From: Onchidella celtica | Lineage: Eukaryota; Mollusca; Gastropoda; Systellommatophora; Onchidiidae | Reading direction: 5' to 3' | Assembly: GCA_963931925.1 (NCBI GenBank) | Contig: OZ007569.1 | Location: 12,918,663-12,982,662 of the forward strand | Length of the DNA: 64,000 nt | Shown here: one piece after another, positions 13,901 through 22,957 of the stretch | Layout of the letters: each line of letters starts with the position of its first letter | How positions within the stretch are numbered: the stretch's first letter is position 1 | Notes under the pieces: model-generated | The model's input: only the letters and a program-made list of their open reading frames with translations | Database searches by the model: none | What the model was told of the DNA's origin: nothing | Made by a program: the position numbers and the translations under genes

Positions 13901-16900
13901 TTACCAGCCTTGAGCTCAAGATCAGTTTTACTTGTTTCTTGGTGAAATGAAAACTGAGTATTCCAAAATCTCAGCTTTGACACAGAAGTTATGTAGACTT
14001 GTGTTCATGAAGAATTGGGGTTGTAACAAATAAGCAAGTGTCATTTTGAGAAAAATTTGCCAATTTAGATCAAGGATCAGTATGTCATTCTCCTTTCATG
14101 AGTGCTTAATTCTGTTCATATAAATAAAACTGAGTAATTATGAGGACAGATAGAGTAAGTTGAAATTGGGTCAGGCTGAGCTAGCCTGAAGAATTTCTTT
14201 CAAAGATTTTCAACCTGCTTGAGAGTGAGAGAGAGAGAGTGTATGGGGTGTGTGTGTGTGTGCCTGTCTGCCTGTTTGTCTCTCTTTCTTTCTCTCTATC
14301 TCTCTAGATGTCTTAAATGTTTTTTCTTCAATATTTCAAACTGTGCACTTTTGAAAACTTCTAAACTGCTTGTTGATAAATAATTCTGCATTTGTCTTCA
14401 TCAAATGACATCATCCAGACAGTCAATGGTTTTTTGCTTCCTCTCCCTCATGAACAATTTTTGTACATATTTCTGGTAACAAATTGTGGGGCCAACTTGG
14501 CTTCCAGAAGAAATCCCCAGCCTTTCTCATGTCAACTTGGCCATGTAGGTCAGGCAGGGATGGCCAAACTTTTTCAAGCAGTGACCCTATGATGGAAATT
14601 CTTCATCAATTCCCAAACAAAAAGAATATGAACTGAATACATATGTGCTGATTTTTTAAAATTTATTTTACAGTATTTTCTAAAGGCCAAACAATGACTG
14701 GAGCTTACCGCTTTCTAGCGCGTGACGGTGGTTACATGTGGGTACTTACCCAAGCAACAGTGATCAACAACACTAGAACCCAGAAACCTCAGTGGGTTGT
14801 ATGTGTACACTATGTGCTCAGGTCAGTCAGCTTTATGTAACCGTCAAAATTGTGTCTTCTTTTTTCATCATCATCATCATTGCCTTTCTCACCCTGGATC
14901 AGGGTATAGGCCACCAACAAACACTTTCCATCCCTCTCTATCATGGGCCAGCCTCTTTACATTATTCCAAGTCTTTCCGCTTCGTTGCACATCATTTTCT
15001 CTGGCTCTTCTCCACGTTCCGCGCGGCCTTCCTCTTGATCTCTTGCCCTGGGGATTCCAATCCAATACCTTCTTTGTGATGCTGTTTCCTGGCCTCCTGA
15101 GAGTGTGGCCGATCCATCTCCATCGCCTCCTACCAATTTCCTCTCTGACTGGGCTCTGTCTTGTTCTTTTCCATACAATTTCATTGCTGACCTTGTCTGT
15201 CCATCTGATCTTAAGTAGCTTCCTCAAACATCTGTTGATGAAAACTTGGATTCTCTTTATGCAGGCCTGGGACGTCTTCTTTTTTACCTCTGACATTTCT
15301 TATCTTCCCAGCATTGCTGAGCATTTTATCCATCCAAAGTTTTTGTTTTGGATCATGAGTGTTAGATTGATGAGGTTCTTCAATTCTAATTGGTTCATTG
15401 ATATGAATGTATCACCAACTTGGACAATCAGAAAACTGCATTGTGAAATACATATCGATGGTGTCGGGGCGCAAACCAGCGAAGTCCGAAAATTTCGTAT
15501 TTCTTTTTATAGTACCAATTTATGGAGATTGGAATCCCGGCATCATCTGTAAAAATAGCTCTTACCATAATTCAATGGAAACATTCAGAATAGACATGTG
15601 ATCAAACCAGCTAAGTACATTTCCCTTTTGTGTTATCTGCAACTTTTTGTTCCTCCTGTAAAATTTGCTTATCTTGACTTGGCTGGTTTGCACCCGACAC
15701 CATCGATATGTGGAATTATTGATGCCTTTTGGCAGCAAATTGTCAGACATTCATTAATGTTTTGTTTTCTGGGATGATGATAATAAACGACCAGCAGTTG
15801 TTTAATGTATGCTTCTGTCTGCCTTGCAGTGGAGTGGAAGACAAAGGGACTATCCTGTCACATGTACAGCGTCCGTTCCCTAGTCTGTCTGACCTCCTGC
15901 CTCCCAAGGTGGAGCTGAGCACTGAAAACATTTTTGCCCCTAGAACCAAGGACATGGACAAAGGTTATTTCGTACCTCCAGAGATGAAGAGTTCTATAAC
16001 ATGTAAGTCAGACTGGTATCAGCAACAGGAAATAAATGGAAATCTTCCATCTGTGCAGAGAACAGCATATATAAGAATATTGTAGAGAAGAGACAAAAAA
16101 AGAGTTTTGGCCATCCAGAAAATTCTGAGAGCAGAATGCCCATCTCAGTAAAATCTTGGCAGACTTACAATAATCTTAGTGATGTTCACTTTATGGTATC
16201 TTATGATTTCCTTTCAGCATTCTCATATGCAGAGAATAAACCTATCAGTTCTTCAACAGAAATAATGGATGTCTTAGTGTGTAGTTTGTAAGGAAGATTT
16301 GTGGAGGTCAAGATTGGTGCACTGGTTTTGTTGCACACGTCAGAGACAGAATTGGAAATTGTTGTTTTATTTTTTCCTTTCATGTGTTGCTCTAGCAAGG
16401 TTCTTCATTTACTAAATTTTCTAACTGACTGACTTTTGTTTTCAGACCGGAACAATGAACCTACAGATTTGACCCACCTGGCTCCCAACCCAGGAGATGA
16501 GACTGTTCCTCTGATCTTCCTGAACCATGTAGGGCAGGATGGTGAGTTCGCATGGCAGCAGTGTACATAAACGGCAACCTTCATTGTAAACTTGTATTTT
16601 GTGGCAATATTTGAATCTTTTAAGTATCAAAACAGTAACAACAGAAAATAATCACATCCATTTGCTGACACAGACATGCCAGTAAAGCACTGCTTTTATT
16701 TCTTTTTCTCACCTGTAGGTTACAAATAGTGAAAGAATTCCTATGTATTTATGTCCGGTTATTTCCAGTTCACACGTGGCTTTTTTTTCTTCTAAGGTGT
16801 TCTTTATCTGCTCTGGCCTTACTTGTCTACTGAGTCAGTGTCAGTGTCTGAATGAATATACTATCTCTGACATTAAGACTCCAAACTGTGGAGTAAAATA

Positions 16901-19900
16901 AAGAGAGGAAGAAATGTGCCTGCTATGGTGTATATTCACATGTTTGCACTACTTCACTGGCAAGTCTGCTTGCTTCAGCATCGAGAGTGATTACATTGTG
17001 TTGTTACTATACTGTTTTGAATCTTAAAATATTCAAAGATTGCCAGATTATACCAGTTTACAGTATAATGTCAGGTTATGATAGGATAATTCATAAAATC
17101 ATCTATTTTATACAGTTGTATGTGGTACAATCTTCGTGGGCAGTCAGTGCTAATCTTTTGACTAGGTTTTGATCAGTCAAGTTTGAAAGTTTTACTACAT
17201 CATGTAATAGAGATAGAGAAACAGAGTATGTTTAGTGTTATATGTTGGTGCAGAGTAGGTCACAGTATTTGAACTATTTTTATTTGTGTGTTTTGCCCAG
17301 CTTTGCTGTCCCCCAGTCCAGACAGATGTGTGCTGAAGCAGGAGCCAGGTACCAGCACGCCAGACATGTGTTACCGCAAGCAAGCGTCACCTGGTTCGGC
17401 TCTCTCCTCCAACTCTTCCTCCAGGGTAAGGCTACGCCTGAACTATGACATATCTCACTCACATGTGTCTTCACTTCACTTCTTTTGTTATAACAATTTA
17501 CCATCATTTTTTTTCTTCTTTTAAAATTCTGTTTACTTCAGTTCTGTGTTGAAGTTTAGATTATCTACATCAGATTGATGCCCTGTAGTTTTCGACAAAA
17601 CTTGTTGCATTTTTATTTCAAGAATTGAAATCGAACACTTTGGAAATTTTAGTTGTTGTATTTGCAGATCAGCTTTTGATAGCAACAACAACAAAAAATA
17701 AAAATGTCTAAGTTTAGTTTTATTGGTTTTTGAAGTCATATTAAACACACACACCCCCCTCTTGTGTGCCTTTTTCTGCTTGTACTATATGCCCTGTCGG
17801 CTGTGTTGTTTTCTTTTGACCTAAGTGAAACATTCAGTACTGATCCAAGAATTATGTTTTAGTCATTAATGATCCAAACTTTATTCTTTAATTTCAAGTA
17901 GCATTTAAACTGTTTCAACATCATTATAGATTTTTAAACATATCCCTTAGATCCTCACTCCCTTGCTAGTTCATTGCCTCCCTCTCCCACCTCTATGTGT
18001 GAGGCAGCCCAGGAAAATCAGTCATGATGCAAAAATTTGGCAATTGGAATTATTTGCACCATCAAGTAGCAAAGGTCTTGCAGAGCATTTTGCTTTTTAA
18101 ATTCTTAAAATATATTCACTAGAACCATAGTTACGACATTTTAAAAGTACAAAACAGTGGATGATACTAAATGAGAAAATCATGTCTAAAGTGAACGCAC
18201 ATTCCATACATTTTAAGGTGTTTTTCTCAACAGGAAAGCAATGTAATGCCATTATTTGAGTTTATAACCATGACAAAACTCACATACTAAGTAGAGATCA
18301 ACATTTCAAGCAACCTGGGACTTTATTTTGCATAAAGTCAGGTCAAAATGTATAGTTTGCTAGATCTAGATCTATCTCTCTGTCCGCCAGCTTGTTGATA
18401 ACAGCTGCAATTATTTGCTGACATTAATTACAATAAAATTCTTCTGCACTTAGAATATATCAAAAGAAAGTTTTCCTGCACAAAGCATAGGTTACTTTGT
18501 CCACTAAAAGATTTAATTGTAGAATTGCAATTAAAATCAATTGGAAAACCGATGCTGTAAGGTCGGCCTTTTCTAGCAGACGGTGTTGTTTGGTTTACGA
18601 TGATGTGCAACTCTTACAAAATACTACAGAGCCAACATATTCATGCGCACTAGCTATGAATGAAAAGCTGTGGATCTCCCCTTTCCATTGGTATATTGTG
18701 TGATAGGGTGGGAAAATTTGAGTGCGCATCCAAACAAGGACAAAGCTGTTGACCATAATGATAAAATTATGTAATGTCAACAGATTTTGACTTCTCCTTT
18801 TAAAATGCAAAAATTAAAGTATTTAAAAGCTTTATTTCTTTCTAAAACTTGCACACAGGATGTCGAAATGGATGTAGAATGAGGTTCTGACCTTACTGAA
18901 TTCAGACCTAGGATCACCTAGTTGACCTTTGGAAGCTGTTTATTCAGTACTAAGATTTTTGCCACCTGAAGGGCTTTCTCAGACTGCCTCCCATATGCTC
19001 TATGCTTGTTGTTGTTAGTTTTCTGTCCAGGTGGCATCTAGATATACTACATGTCCCAACCTGGTGCACGCACAATTATTGTAAATGTATTTTTTCTTGT
19101 CCTGCTCTATGTTTAGATTGCAAGTCCCAGCGAGTACTTGAGCATGGCAGTGCCAGGCGATGTGGAGTCCATGGACAAATTCTTTCAGTCCATCAAGACT
19201 TCTGAACAGTCACCAGATGGTGAAGACATAGACTTTGACATGAGAGCGCCCTATATACCCATGAATGGAGAAGAGGATCTAGGCTTGTTGCCTCCCAGCT
19301 CCAACGTTCTCTTCAATCTGTCCACTGATGTCAACCCAGGGTGAGCTTGCTTGCCACGTCTTCACTCACCATAGACATGCTTGTATAGATACAACTTCGT
19401 GAACAAAAACATAGCACTCTTTGAGTTATGATGCAGGTTTTTGTATGATTAGATAGTAGTACCATGATTTCAGCAGGTCTGAGGTGTCAGAATAGAGAGA
19501 GAAGGTGAAATTGCTAGGAGCACACATGAAAGCAGCCAGAATTCAGTAATCTCATTGATGACTTCAGGCAGTGTCAGTGATTTCTTGTGAGATTTTATAT
19601 TTAGAATAGAGATTCCTCAGCTCCAGGTCTCTGTAGGTGTGGGTAAAATCGTAAAAACATGGGTGAAATTTGGTCAGATCAATCTGGGAAGGCTGGAATT
19701 TCAACTGCAATCTTCATGTTCTTCTAGTAAATTGTTCCAAAGAATACTTATTGCTAATCCATGTACATATTGGGTATATCGTTTGCAGGATTTTTGTTTC
19801 CATGTACTACTGCTTTCAGGAAAAGTATATAATAATTTGATTTCACTTTCACACAGGGATAAAAAACCATTTAGTTGTCCAGGTGGCAGGGGTTGGCAAT

Positions 19901-22725
19901 GTTGTCTGCTACCACTTTTATAAAGCTGTTTTTTTTTTTGTTGTTATTGTTTTGTATGTGAATGTGTGTGCAGAGTTTCTCTAGAAATTCCACTGTCATC
20001 TGCAAAAAATTGTGACCAAGCAGCTGTTGTGGGGCTCTTGATAGTGCATCTATGTCATGTTGTCTTTTCTGGTTTTCATTTTGCCCACTCTAGATTATTT
20101 GGACAGACTGAGACTGTGTTTGAGCCCAAACAGTCTCTGTTTGAGGAGACACCCCCTCAGCCCAAACGTAGTGTTCGAGACATGCTAGGGGGCAGCACTG
20201 CCGTGGCCAGCATAGAGCAGCCTCCAGACACCATGTATCTACAGCTCAAACGTCCTCTAGACATGAACAGCTTGGAGAAAGGTCCGCCGCAGAGTAAAGT
20301 GATTCGTCTGAGCCCTGGGCCTTCACCCACTCTGCCCAGGGCCACAGTCCGTCCCACTCCAGTTTCTGCCCAGCCAGGTAAAAAAGAAATACACAGATAG
20401 GACAAGCTGTTTATATTTCTGCTGTACAGAAAGAGGAATTGGATAACTGCTAGATCCAAATAATCTGGTTAACCGTCTTAGTGCTCACTAAAGAACTGAA
20501 AAATGTGTGCTAAAATTTTCTGACTCATTCTGGTCACTCATTTTGGTCAGCAAAATCAGTAAAAATCGCCACAAAATGCAACCAAACAACAACAACTACT
20601 TTCATTGTCAGCTGTACTTCCTGGAAACGCAAGCGGATGTGCCAGATTTTTATTTGGCTTCTCAGCCAAAATAAATTTAACCGCACTTATAGAGAGCCAC
20701 GATCGTGGCCTGTTGCATTCTACCGACGGGCCACGATCATGGCCTGTCGCATTAAGAGGGTTAAAATATCGTCTGAAATGTTTTTATTTATATTCCTGTC
20801 TTCTATATCAGATCATTACTTCTGATCAGATTATAAAGTTTGCACTATAGGAAGAATGCTTTTGCAGAAAACAAGGCATAGGAATTGTACTAATCAAAAA
20901 AATCTTTGCTGCTGTTGAGATCATAAGAAGTGCTGAGGTTCACCTTGTGTAATTGGGCTTTTTGTGTGTGTCACTGTAAGAGCACACCCCCCTAGAAAAA
21001 CAAGGTTCTATCTCTACTTTCCAACTGAATTGAATTACACACGACCCCCTACTTCTACAGGCCTTTTCCATTATGTGTCAAAGTATTGAGCAGATTTGGT
21101 TTGTAATTTGTATTAGTAAAAGGAAAAAAAACCTTTGCTTTGGAAGCTATGATTACACGAAACTCCAATCCTCGATTTCTCAAAAATTGACAGAAGGGAG
21201 TTAGAACCTTGTCATTCTACGGGGACGATCAGTCTTTGCCAGGTTTCTGACTCGCAGTTCCCAGTGTGCCAAACTTTTGACTTAAGGCTGTCAGTGTACC
21301 AGATTGTGCTGCTTTTTACCAAGTGTAAAAAATACATTTTGATTTGATTTCAATGTCAGAGACTTGACAGTCTTTGTAGACCTGTGAGAGTCCTTATAAG
21401 CTCTGAAACACAGTCAAACAGCACCATTCAATTTTGATTCCATAGGTCCCATTGTTATTTGTTAAGACAACAGTAGTAAGTCATTTGGTAATTTTTTACA
21501 TGAAAAGTTCAGTTCATATTGATTATTTGATATAAAGTCAGGCAAATACATGACCCAGTTAGAATGCTACTACATGTAGAACAAACATAATAAACTGGCA
21601 AGAGATCTTGATGTGATCAATGTGAAGATAATGTCTGAATTGCTTACCACCCTTCCCTGTTTCAGCTGCTGGGCCAGAGGTCAGTGTGAACAAGGACAGT
21701 GTCTTGCTGAATCTCTTACTGAAAGGGGAGGACCGTAACTATGGATACAAAGTCAGCAATATGATGGGTGACCCCAAGAAAACTCAGCAAGTGAGGAGTA
21801 TTTCAAGGCCTGTGTAGGCTACTTGGTACATGTTGTTGTCAGAAAGGAGAATGTTTCTTTTAGTTTTAAAAATACAATGCTTGCAGTCTGGACATCAGGG
21901 TACCTGGATCAGTGATGATTGAGAAAATGTCTGTAGGAATGTTGGTTTTTCTTTTTCTTTTTTTCAATGTAAATTTGATGTAAGTCTGCCAGTTTTGGTT
22001 GGTTTTCCGATTTTTGGCTTTAGTTTTCCAAGTCTCTTTGTTCTGGTGAAAGTTGATGTGGTTCATTGCAACTGTATTACACCACAGATACACTTATTGG
22101 CTAGTTTCTGTTAAGGAATTTTTACTTTTTTACATCTCTTATAATAAGTTTCAGAGGTCTGACCAAAATTCAGAGGTCTGACCAAAAAGTATTTCTAACA
22201 CAGCACACTAAGCATTTTGTTATTGTGCCCTTTTTGTCCATGATAAAATCATGAGATGGAATTTACTCAGGATTTGCTATGTTGCCTGTATCCATAATTC
22301 TATGCAGTTACTGAGTAAAGAATTTTTGTTTTCTAGATTGACCTAAGACAAAACTTGAGGATGTCTGCAAGTTTCTGGGTACTTACTTTATTGGAATCAC
22401 AATTAATATAACAGTTCAGAGGATTTGCTTTGCTGCGACCTTTGACATAGCTGCATTATTTTGTTGAAACTTACCAAAGAAATGTGTTGCACTGATCTTT
22501 TTGTTCAAGTATGTTAAATTTTCCCCACACTCTGACAAGTTTTAGTGATTGTTAATTCTTATATTGCTGATGTTGTAGGTAATTCTCCCCAAGCTGACTC
22601 GCCAGGAGTGTGAGGTGAATGCTCCGACAGCTGCTAGCCATCTTCTACAAGGGAGGGAACTACTGAGAGCCCTGGAAGTGGCCATGCCCAAGCAAGGCAA
22701 CAGAGTTCAACGGCGACAAGTCTGA
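4764..22725 (+). CDS. HIF1A: Hypoxia-inducible factor 1-alpha/EPAS1-type bHLH-PAS transcription factor, exons for PAS-A to C-terminus (5'-partial)
   Basis: Oxygen-regulated alpha subunit that pairs with ARNT and activates hypoxia genes in the nucleus. Coding exons: 4764-4918, 5821-6009, 6844-7052, 12488-12594, 14674-14821, 15830-16002, 16446-16541, 17301-17425, 19117-19340, 20094-20377, 21666-21790, 22579-22725. All have AG/GT borders and compatible phases, giving 659 residues plus a split first codon. The order is PAS-A (about 10-115), PAS-B with PAC (about 165-269), N-terminal degradation motif LTHLAP (335-340), C-terminal degradation motif RAPYIPM (443-449), and a C-terminal transactivation domain with CEVNAP (622-627) followed by a LLQGxELLRAL helix. 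The FIH-target asparagine is N625. The bHLH region lies outside the window. By family knowledge, prolyl hydroxylation leads to VHL-dependent decay. The odd feature is Arg where the second motif normally has Leu. It is a single-copy invertebrate-type HIF alpha, so a HIF1A versus EPAS1 split does not apply. Confidence 0.96.
5250..5810. other. HIF intron between the two PAS-A exons, no further feature seen
   Basis: The region between exons 4764-4918 and 5821-6009 holds only short chance reading frames. No repeat or RNA gene was recognised. Confidence 0.5.
5821..6009 (+). CDS. HIF1A: HIF-alpha coding exon: PAS-A core
   Basis: Exactly 63 codons, phase 0 at both ends. It carries the near-invariant [17 protein letters not shown] segment and the [14 protein letters not shown] strand pair of HIF PAS-A. 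The acceptor is TTTTGTACAG and the donor AAG|GTTTGT. Confidence 0.96.
6844..7052 (+). CDS. HIF1A: HIF-alpha coding exon: PAS-A to PAS-B linker and start of PAS-B
   Basis: Encodes a conserved [20 protein letters not shown] segment followed by [12 protein letters not shown], the linker and first PAS-B strand of HIF alpha. The donor ACAG|GTGAGC leaves phase 2. The residues between the PAS-A end and EPIPHP are more diverged than the flanking blocks. Confidence 0.95.
7090..7420. repeat. Degenerate CCTGGAAAAGCC repeat block
   Basis: The motif cluster CCTGGAAAAGCC, GGAAAGGCCTGGAAT, GTGGAAAAGCCC, GGAATGGCCCTGGAATT and CCCTGGAAAAG recurs several times in this intronic stretch. It looks like an old, decayed repeat; no ends could be defined. 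Confidence 0.4.
8122..8379. mobile_element. MITE family A, copy 1 (terminal inverted repeats CAGCTCGTCCCC)
   Basis: A 258-base element whose ends read CAGCTCGTCCCCT(C/T)AGAAT and then AAGGTTCTA(A/T)CTCC on opposite strands. There is no coding capacity. It lies in the HIF intron after exon 6844-7052, about 170 bases before another element. A second copy of the family is at about 20979-21232. I saw no clear target-site duplication, so the superfamily is undetermined. Confidence 0.75.
8547..9671. mobile_element. PIF/Harbinger (Tourist)-like element with a minisatellite inside
   Basis: Left end GTGGGCTGTTGGAACCTTG and right end (reverse complement) GTTAGCTGTTGGGACCTTG form imperfect terminal inverted repeats. 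The similarity continues for about 50 bases on each side (CTCAAAAGCTATTGTTAGG against CTTTTGAGGCTATAGTTGG). The trinucleotide TAA flanks both ends (8544-8546, 9672-9674), matching the 3-base TTA/TAA target duplications of PIF/Harbinger elements. Everything between the arms is a 39-bp tandem array. No transposase is present, so it is non-autonomous. Assignment to Harbinger is inferred from the ends and flanks only. Confidence 0.65.
8635..9609. repeat. 39-bp minisatellite, 25 units
   Basis: Exactly 975 bases, or 25 head-to-tail copies of a 39-bp unit containing ACCCAGTATTTTCTGTATG and TGGCTTTGTAA. Units differ mostly at the first three bases (GTG, AAT or TAT before GAACAC). A rarer GAACGCGACC variant occurs at units 6 and 18. 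Five consecutive unit types (units 4-8) recur in the same order at units 16-20, indicating a 12-unit, 468-bp higher-order duplication. Because 39 is divisible by three, two long frames stay open on the - strand. They are not considered genes. Confidence 0.95.
10508..10850 (+). mobile_element. tRNA-derived SINE, copy 1, with internal duplication
   Basis: The head GGGGACAAGGTGGTCTAGAGG carries an A-box-like TGGTCTAGAGG, and GGGTTCTAAACCC about 35 bases later is a B-box, so it is a pol III promoter region derived from a tRNA. A body containing GTGCACGTTGCGCACGTTAAAG and GAGCAGGCCGAAAGGCCGCTG follows. A block of about 68 bases (TTTTTCTCATAT ... TAGGATCGAGTA) is present twice in tandem. The 3' tail stops soon after GGGCAAAATT, so this copy is 3' truncated relative to the copy at 30833. 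Confidence 0.85.
12488..12594 (+). CDS. HIF1A: HIF-alpha coding exon: PAS-B helices
   Basis: Encodes [20 protein letters not shown] followed by [13 protein letters not shown], matching the PAS-B helical segment (GYEPEELLGRS-type). It follows a 5.4-kb intron filled with transposons. The acceptor is TCGTCAG; the donor GATC|GTAAGT leaves phase 1. Confidence 0.94.
12595..14673. other. HIF intron within PAS-B, no gene seen
   Basis: No coding or RNA feature recognised. It contains a GA/GT/CT-rich simple repeat stretch at about 14222-14310. Confidence 0.5.
14674..14821 (+). CDS. HIF1A: HIF-alpha coding exon: PAS-B beta-sheet and PAC
   Basis: Encodes [20 protein letters not shown], then [10 protein letters not shown] and [14 protein letters not shown], the closing strands of PAS-B. 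No long reading frame shows this exon because an in-frame stop lies in each flanking intron, so it was placed from the protein match and its ATTTTACAG / CTCAG|GTCAGT borders. The neighbouring introns fit in phase. Confidence 0.93.
14866..15420 (-). mobile_element. RTE-type non-LTR retrotransposon 3' end (LINE fragment)
   Basis: Lying antisense in the HIF intron after exon 14674-14821, 14889-15296 encodes an open 135-residue fragment matching the C-terminal end of RTE/BovB-like ORF2: [15 protein letters not shown], then [32 protein letters not shown] and a final [17 protein letters not shown]. Upstream (towards 15420) the frame decays with a stop before MSEVKKK. The 3' end on the - strand terminates in (GAT)n at 14866-14880, the short-repeat tail typical of RTE elements. 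Reverse transcriptase and endonuclease cores are missing, so it is dead. Confidence 0.88.
15451..15710 (-). mobile_element. MITE family B, copy 1 (ends CATATCGATGGTGTCGG)
   Basis: A 260-base element whose left end CATATCGATGGTGTCGGGGC and right end CACCCGACACCATCGATATG are inverted copies; the arms extend through GCAAACCAGC(C)AAGT. The interior contains AAGATAAGCAAATTTTAC on the - strand. The reverse complement aligns along its whole length with the copy at 47543-47805. No coding capacity. The ClaI-type hexamer ATCGAT lies at each tip. Confidence 0.88.
15830..16002 (+). CDS. HIF1A: HIF-alpha coding exon: region between PAS-B and the degradation domain
   Basis: Begins [16 protein letters not shown], continuing from VLS of the previous exon as in other HIF alpha proteins. 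The rest ([36 protein letters not shown]) is low in family conservation and likely disordered. The donor ACAT|GTAAGT leaves phase 1. Confidence 0.9.
16446..16541 (+). CDS. HIF1A: HIF-alpha coding exon: N-terminal oxygen-dependent degradation motif
   Basis: Encodes [20 protein letters not shown] followed by [16 protein letters not shown] fits the LxxLAP consensus of prolyl-4-hydroxylase (PHD/EGLN) substrates, and the acidic GDE that follows resembles the human N-terminal motif. The predicted hydroxylated proline is residue 340 of the window protein. The intron phases fit (1 in, 1 out). Confidence 0.94.
17301..17425 (+). CDS. HIF1A: HIF-alpha coding exon: linker with a LKQEP SUMO-type site
   Basis: Encodes a Ser/Pro-rich linker, [20 protein letters not shown] and onwards. 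LKQE fits the hydrophobic-Lys-x-Glu SUMO consensus, and similar LK.EP sites occur around the degradation domain of human HIF1A. The exon was set by TTTTGCCCAG and CCAGG|GTAAGG. Confidence 0.86.
17426..19116. other. HIF intron, no gene seen
   Basis: AT-rich intron between exons 17301-17425 and 19117-19340. Only chance frames were seen. An AGATCTAGATCT palindromic cluster lies near 18363. Confidence 0.5.
19117..19340 (+). CDS. HIF1A: HIF-alpha coding exon: C-terminal oxygen-dependent degradation motif
   Basis: Encodes [20 protein letters not shown] then [20 protein letters not shown]. The APYIPM core is diagnostic of the VHL-binding C-terminal motif; the predicted hydroxylated proline is residue 445. 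The usual LxxLAP is F-D-M-R-A-P here, with Arg two residues before the proline (codon AGA at 19241-19243). The acceptor is TATGTTTAG, a weaker tract than elsewhere. Confidence 0.93.
20094..20377 (+). CDS. HIF1A: HIF-alpha coding exon: inhibitory/linker region
   Basis: A 95-residue segment rich in Pro, Ser and Lys/Arg, with basic clusters around KRSVRD, LKRPLD and PPQSKVIRL that could act in nuclear import. Family similarity is low, as expected for this region. Acceptor CCCACTCTAG, donor CCAG|GTAAAA, phases compatible with both neighbours. Confidence 0.85.
20979..21232. mobile_element. MITE family A, copy 2
   Basis: The right end, read on the - strand, is CTGATCGTCCCCGTAGAATG then CAAGGTTCTAACTCC, closely matching the family A ends. 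The left end (GAGCACACCCCCCTAGAAAA, then AAGGTTCTATCTC) is more diverged. Length and position of the inner ACACA/TGTGT motifs resemble copy 1. It sits in the HIF intron before exon 21666-21790. Confidence 0.65.
21666..21790 (+). CDS. HIF1A: HIF-alpha coding exon: linker before the C-terminal transactivation domain
   Basis: Encodes [20 protein letters not shown] then [16 protein letters not shown]. The leucine-rich [10 protein letters not shown] piece resembles the stretch that precedes the C-terminal transactivation domain in other HIF alpha proteins. CCTGTTTCAG acceptor, CAA|GTGAGG donor, ends in phase 0. Confidence 0.88.
22579..22725 (+). CDS. HIF1A: HIF-alpha terminal coding exon: C-terminal transactivation domain
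   Basis: Encodes [16 protein letters not shown], then [18 protein letters not shown], and stops at TGA 22723-22725. CEVNAP contains the asparagine (N625) that factor inhibiting HIF hydroxylates to block CBP/p300 binding, and LLQGxELLRAL is the CBP/p300 helix. The protein runs about a dozen residues past the point where vertebrate proteins end, with a basic tail NRVQRRQV. Confidence 0.96.
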   Translation, partial: VILPKLTRQECEVNAPTAASHLLQGRELLRALEVAMPKQGNRVQRRQV

Positions 22726-22951
22726 AACTGTCCGCCCTTCGCAACACCTGTGTTCTTCTGTCATCCCAAAACTAGGACAATGTTTCAACACTCAGCATTC
22801 GCTCACAAGAATGATACTGCATTGCATTTCTTGAGGGAATCCACCACCAGCATTCTCCCAGAGCCCAGCTACTGTCTGGATTTCTTGCTGCCTACAGTGG
22901 CCAGCTCAGCTGTTTCAACTCCCATGTCAAGAAATGGAATGAGTGGAGATC

Positions 22952-22957
22952 AATAAA
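22952..22957 (+). promoter_or_regulatory. Proximal polyadenylation signal of the HIF gene
   Basis: AATAAA lies about 230 bases after the HIF stop codon and is followed within 20-60 bases by a GT-rich stretch (GTGTTGTTACTTGTATTG), the usual layout of a cleavage site. Longer 3' UTR forms remain possible because several further AATAAA/ATTAAA motifs occur in the AT-rich DNA downstream. Confidence 0.55.

Noticed and set aside
14797-15552. A 251-aa + strand frame overlapping the HIF PAS-B exon end
   Set aside because: It is the antisense of the RTE LINE fragment joined to MITE sequence; no family resemblance in this direction.
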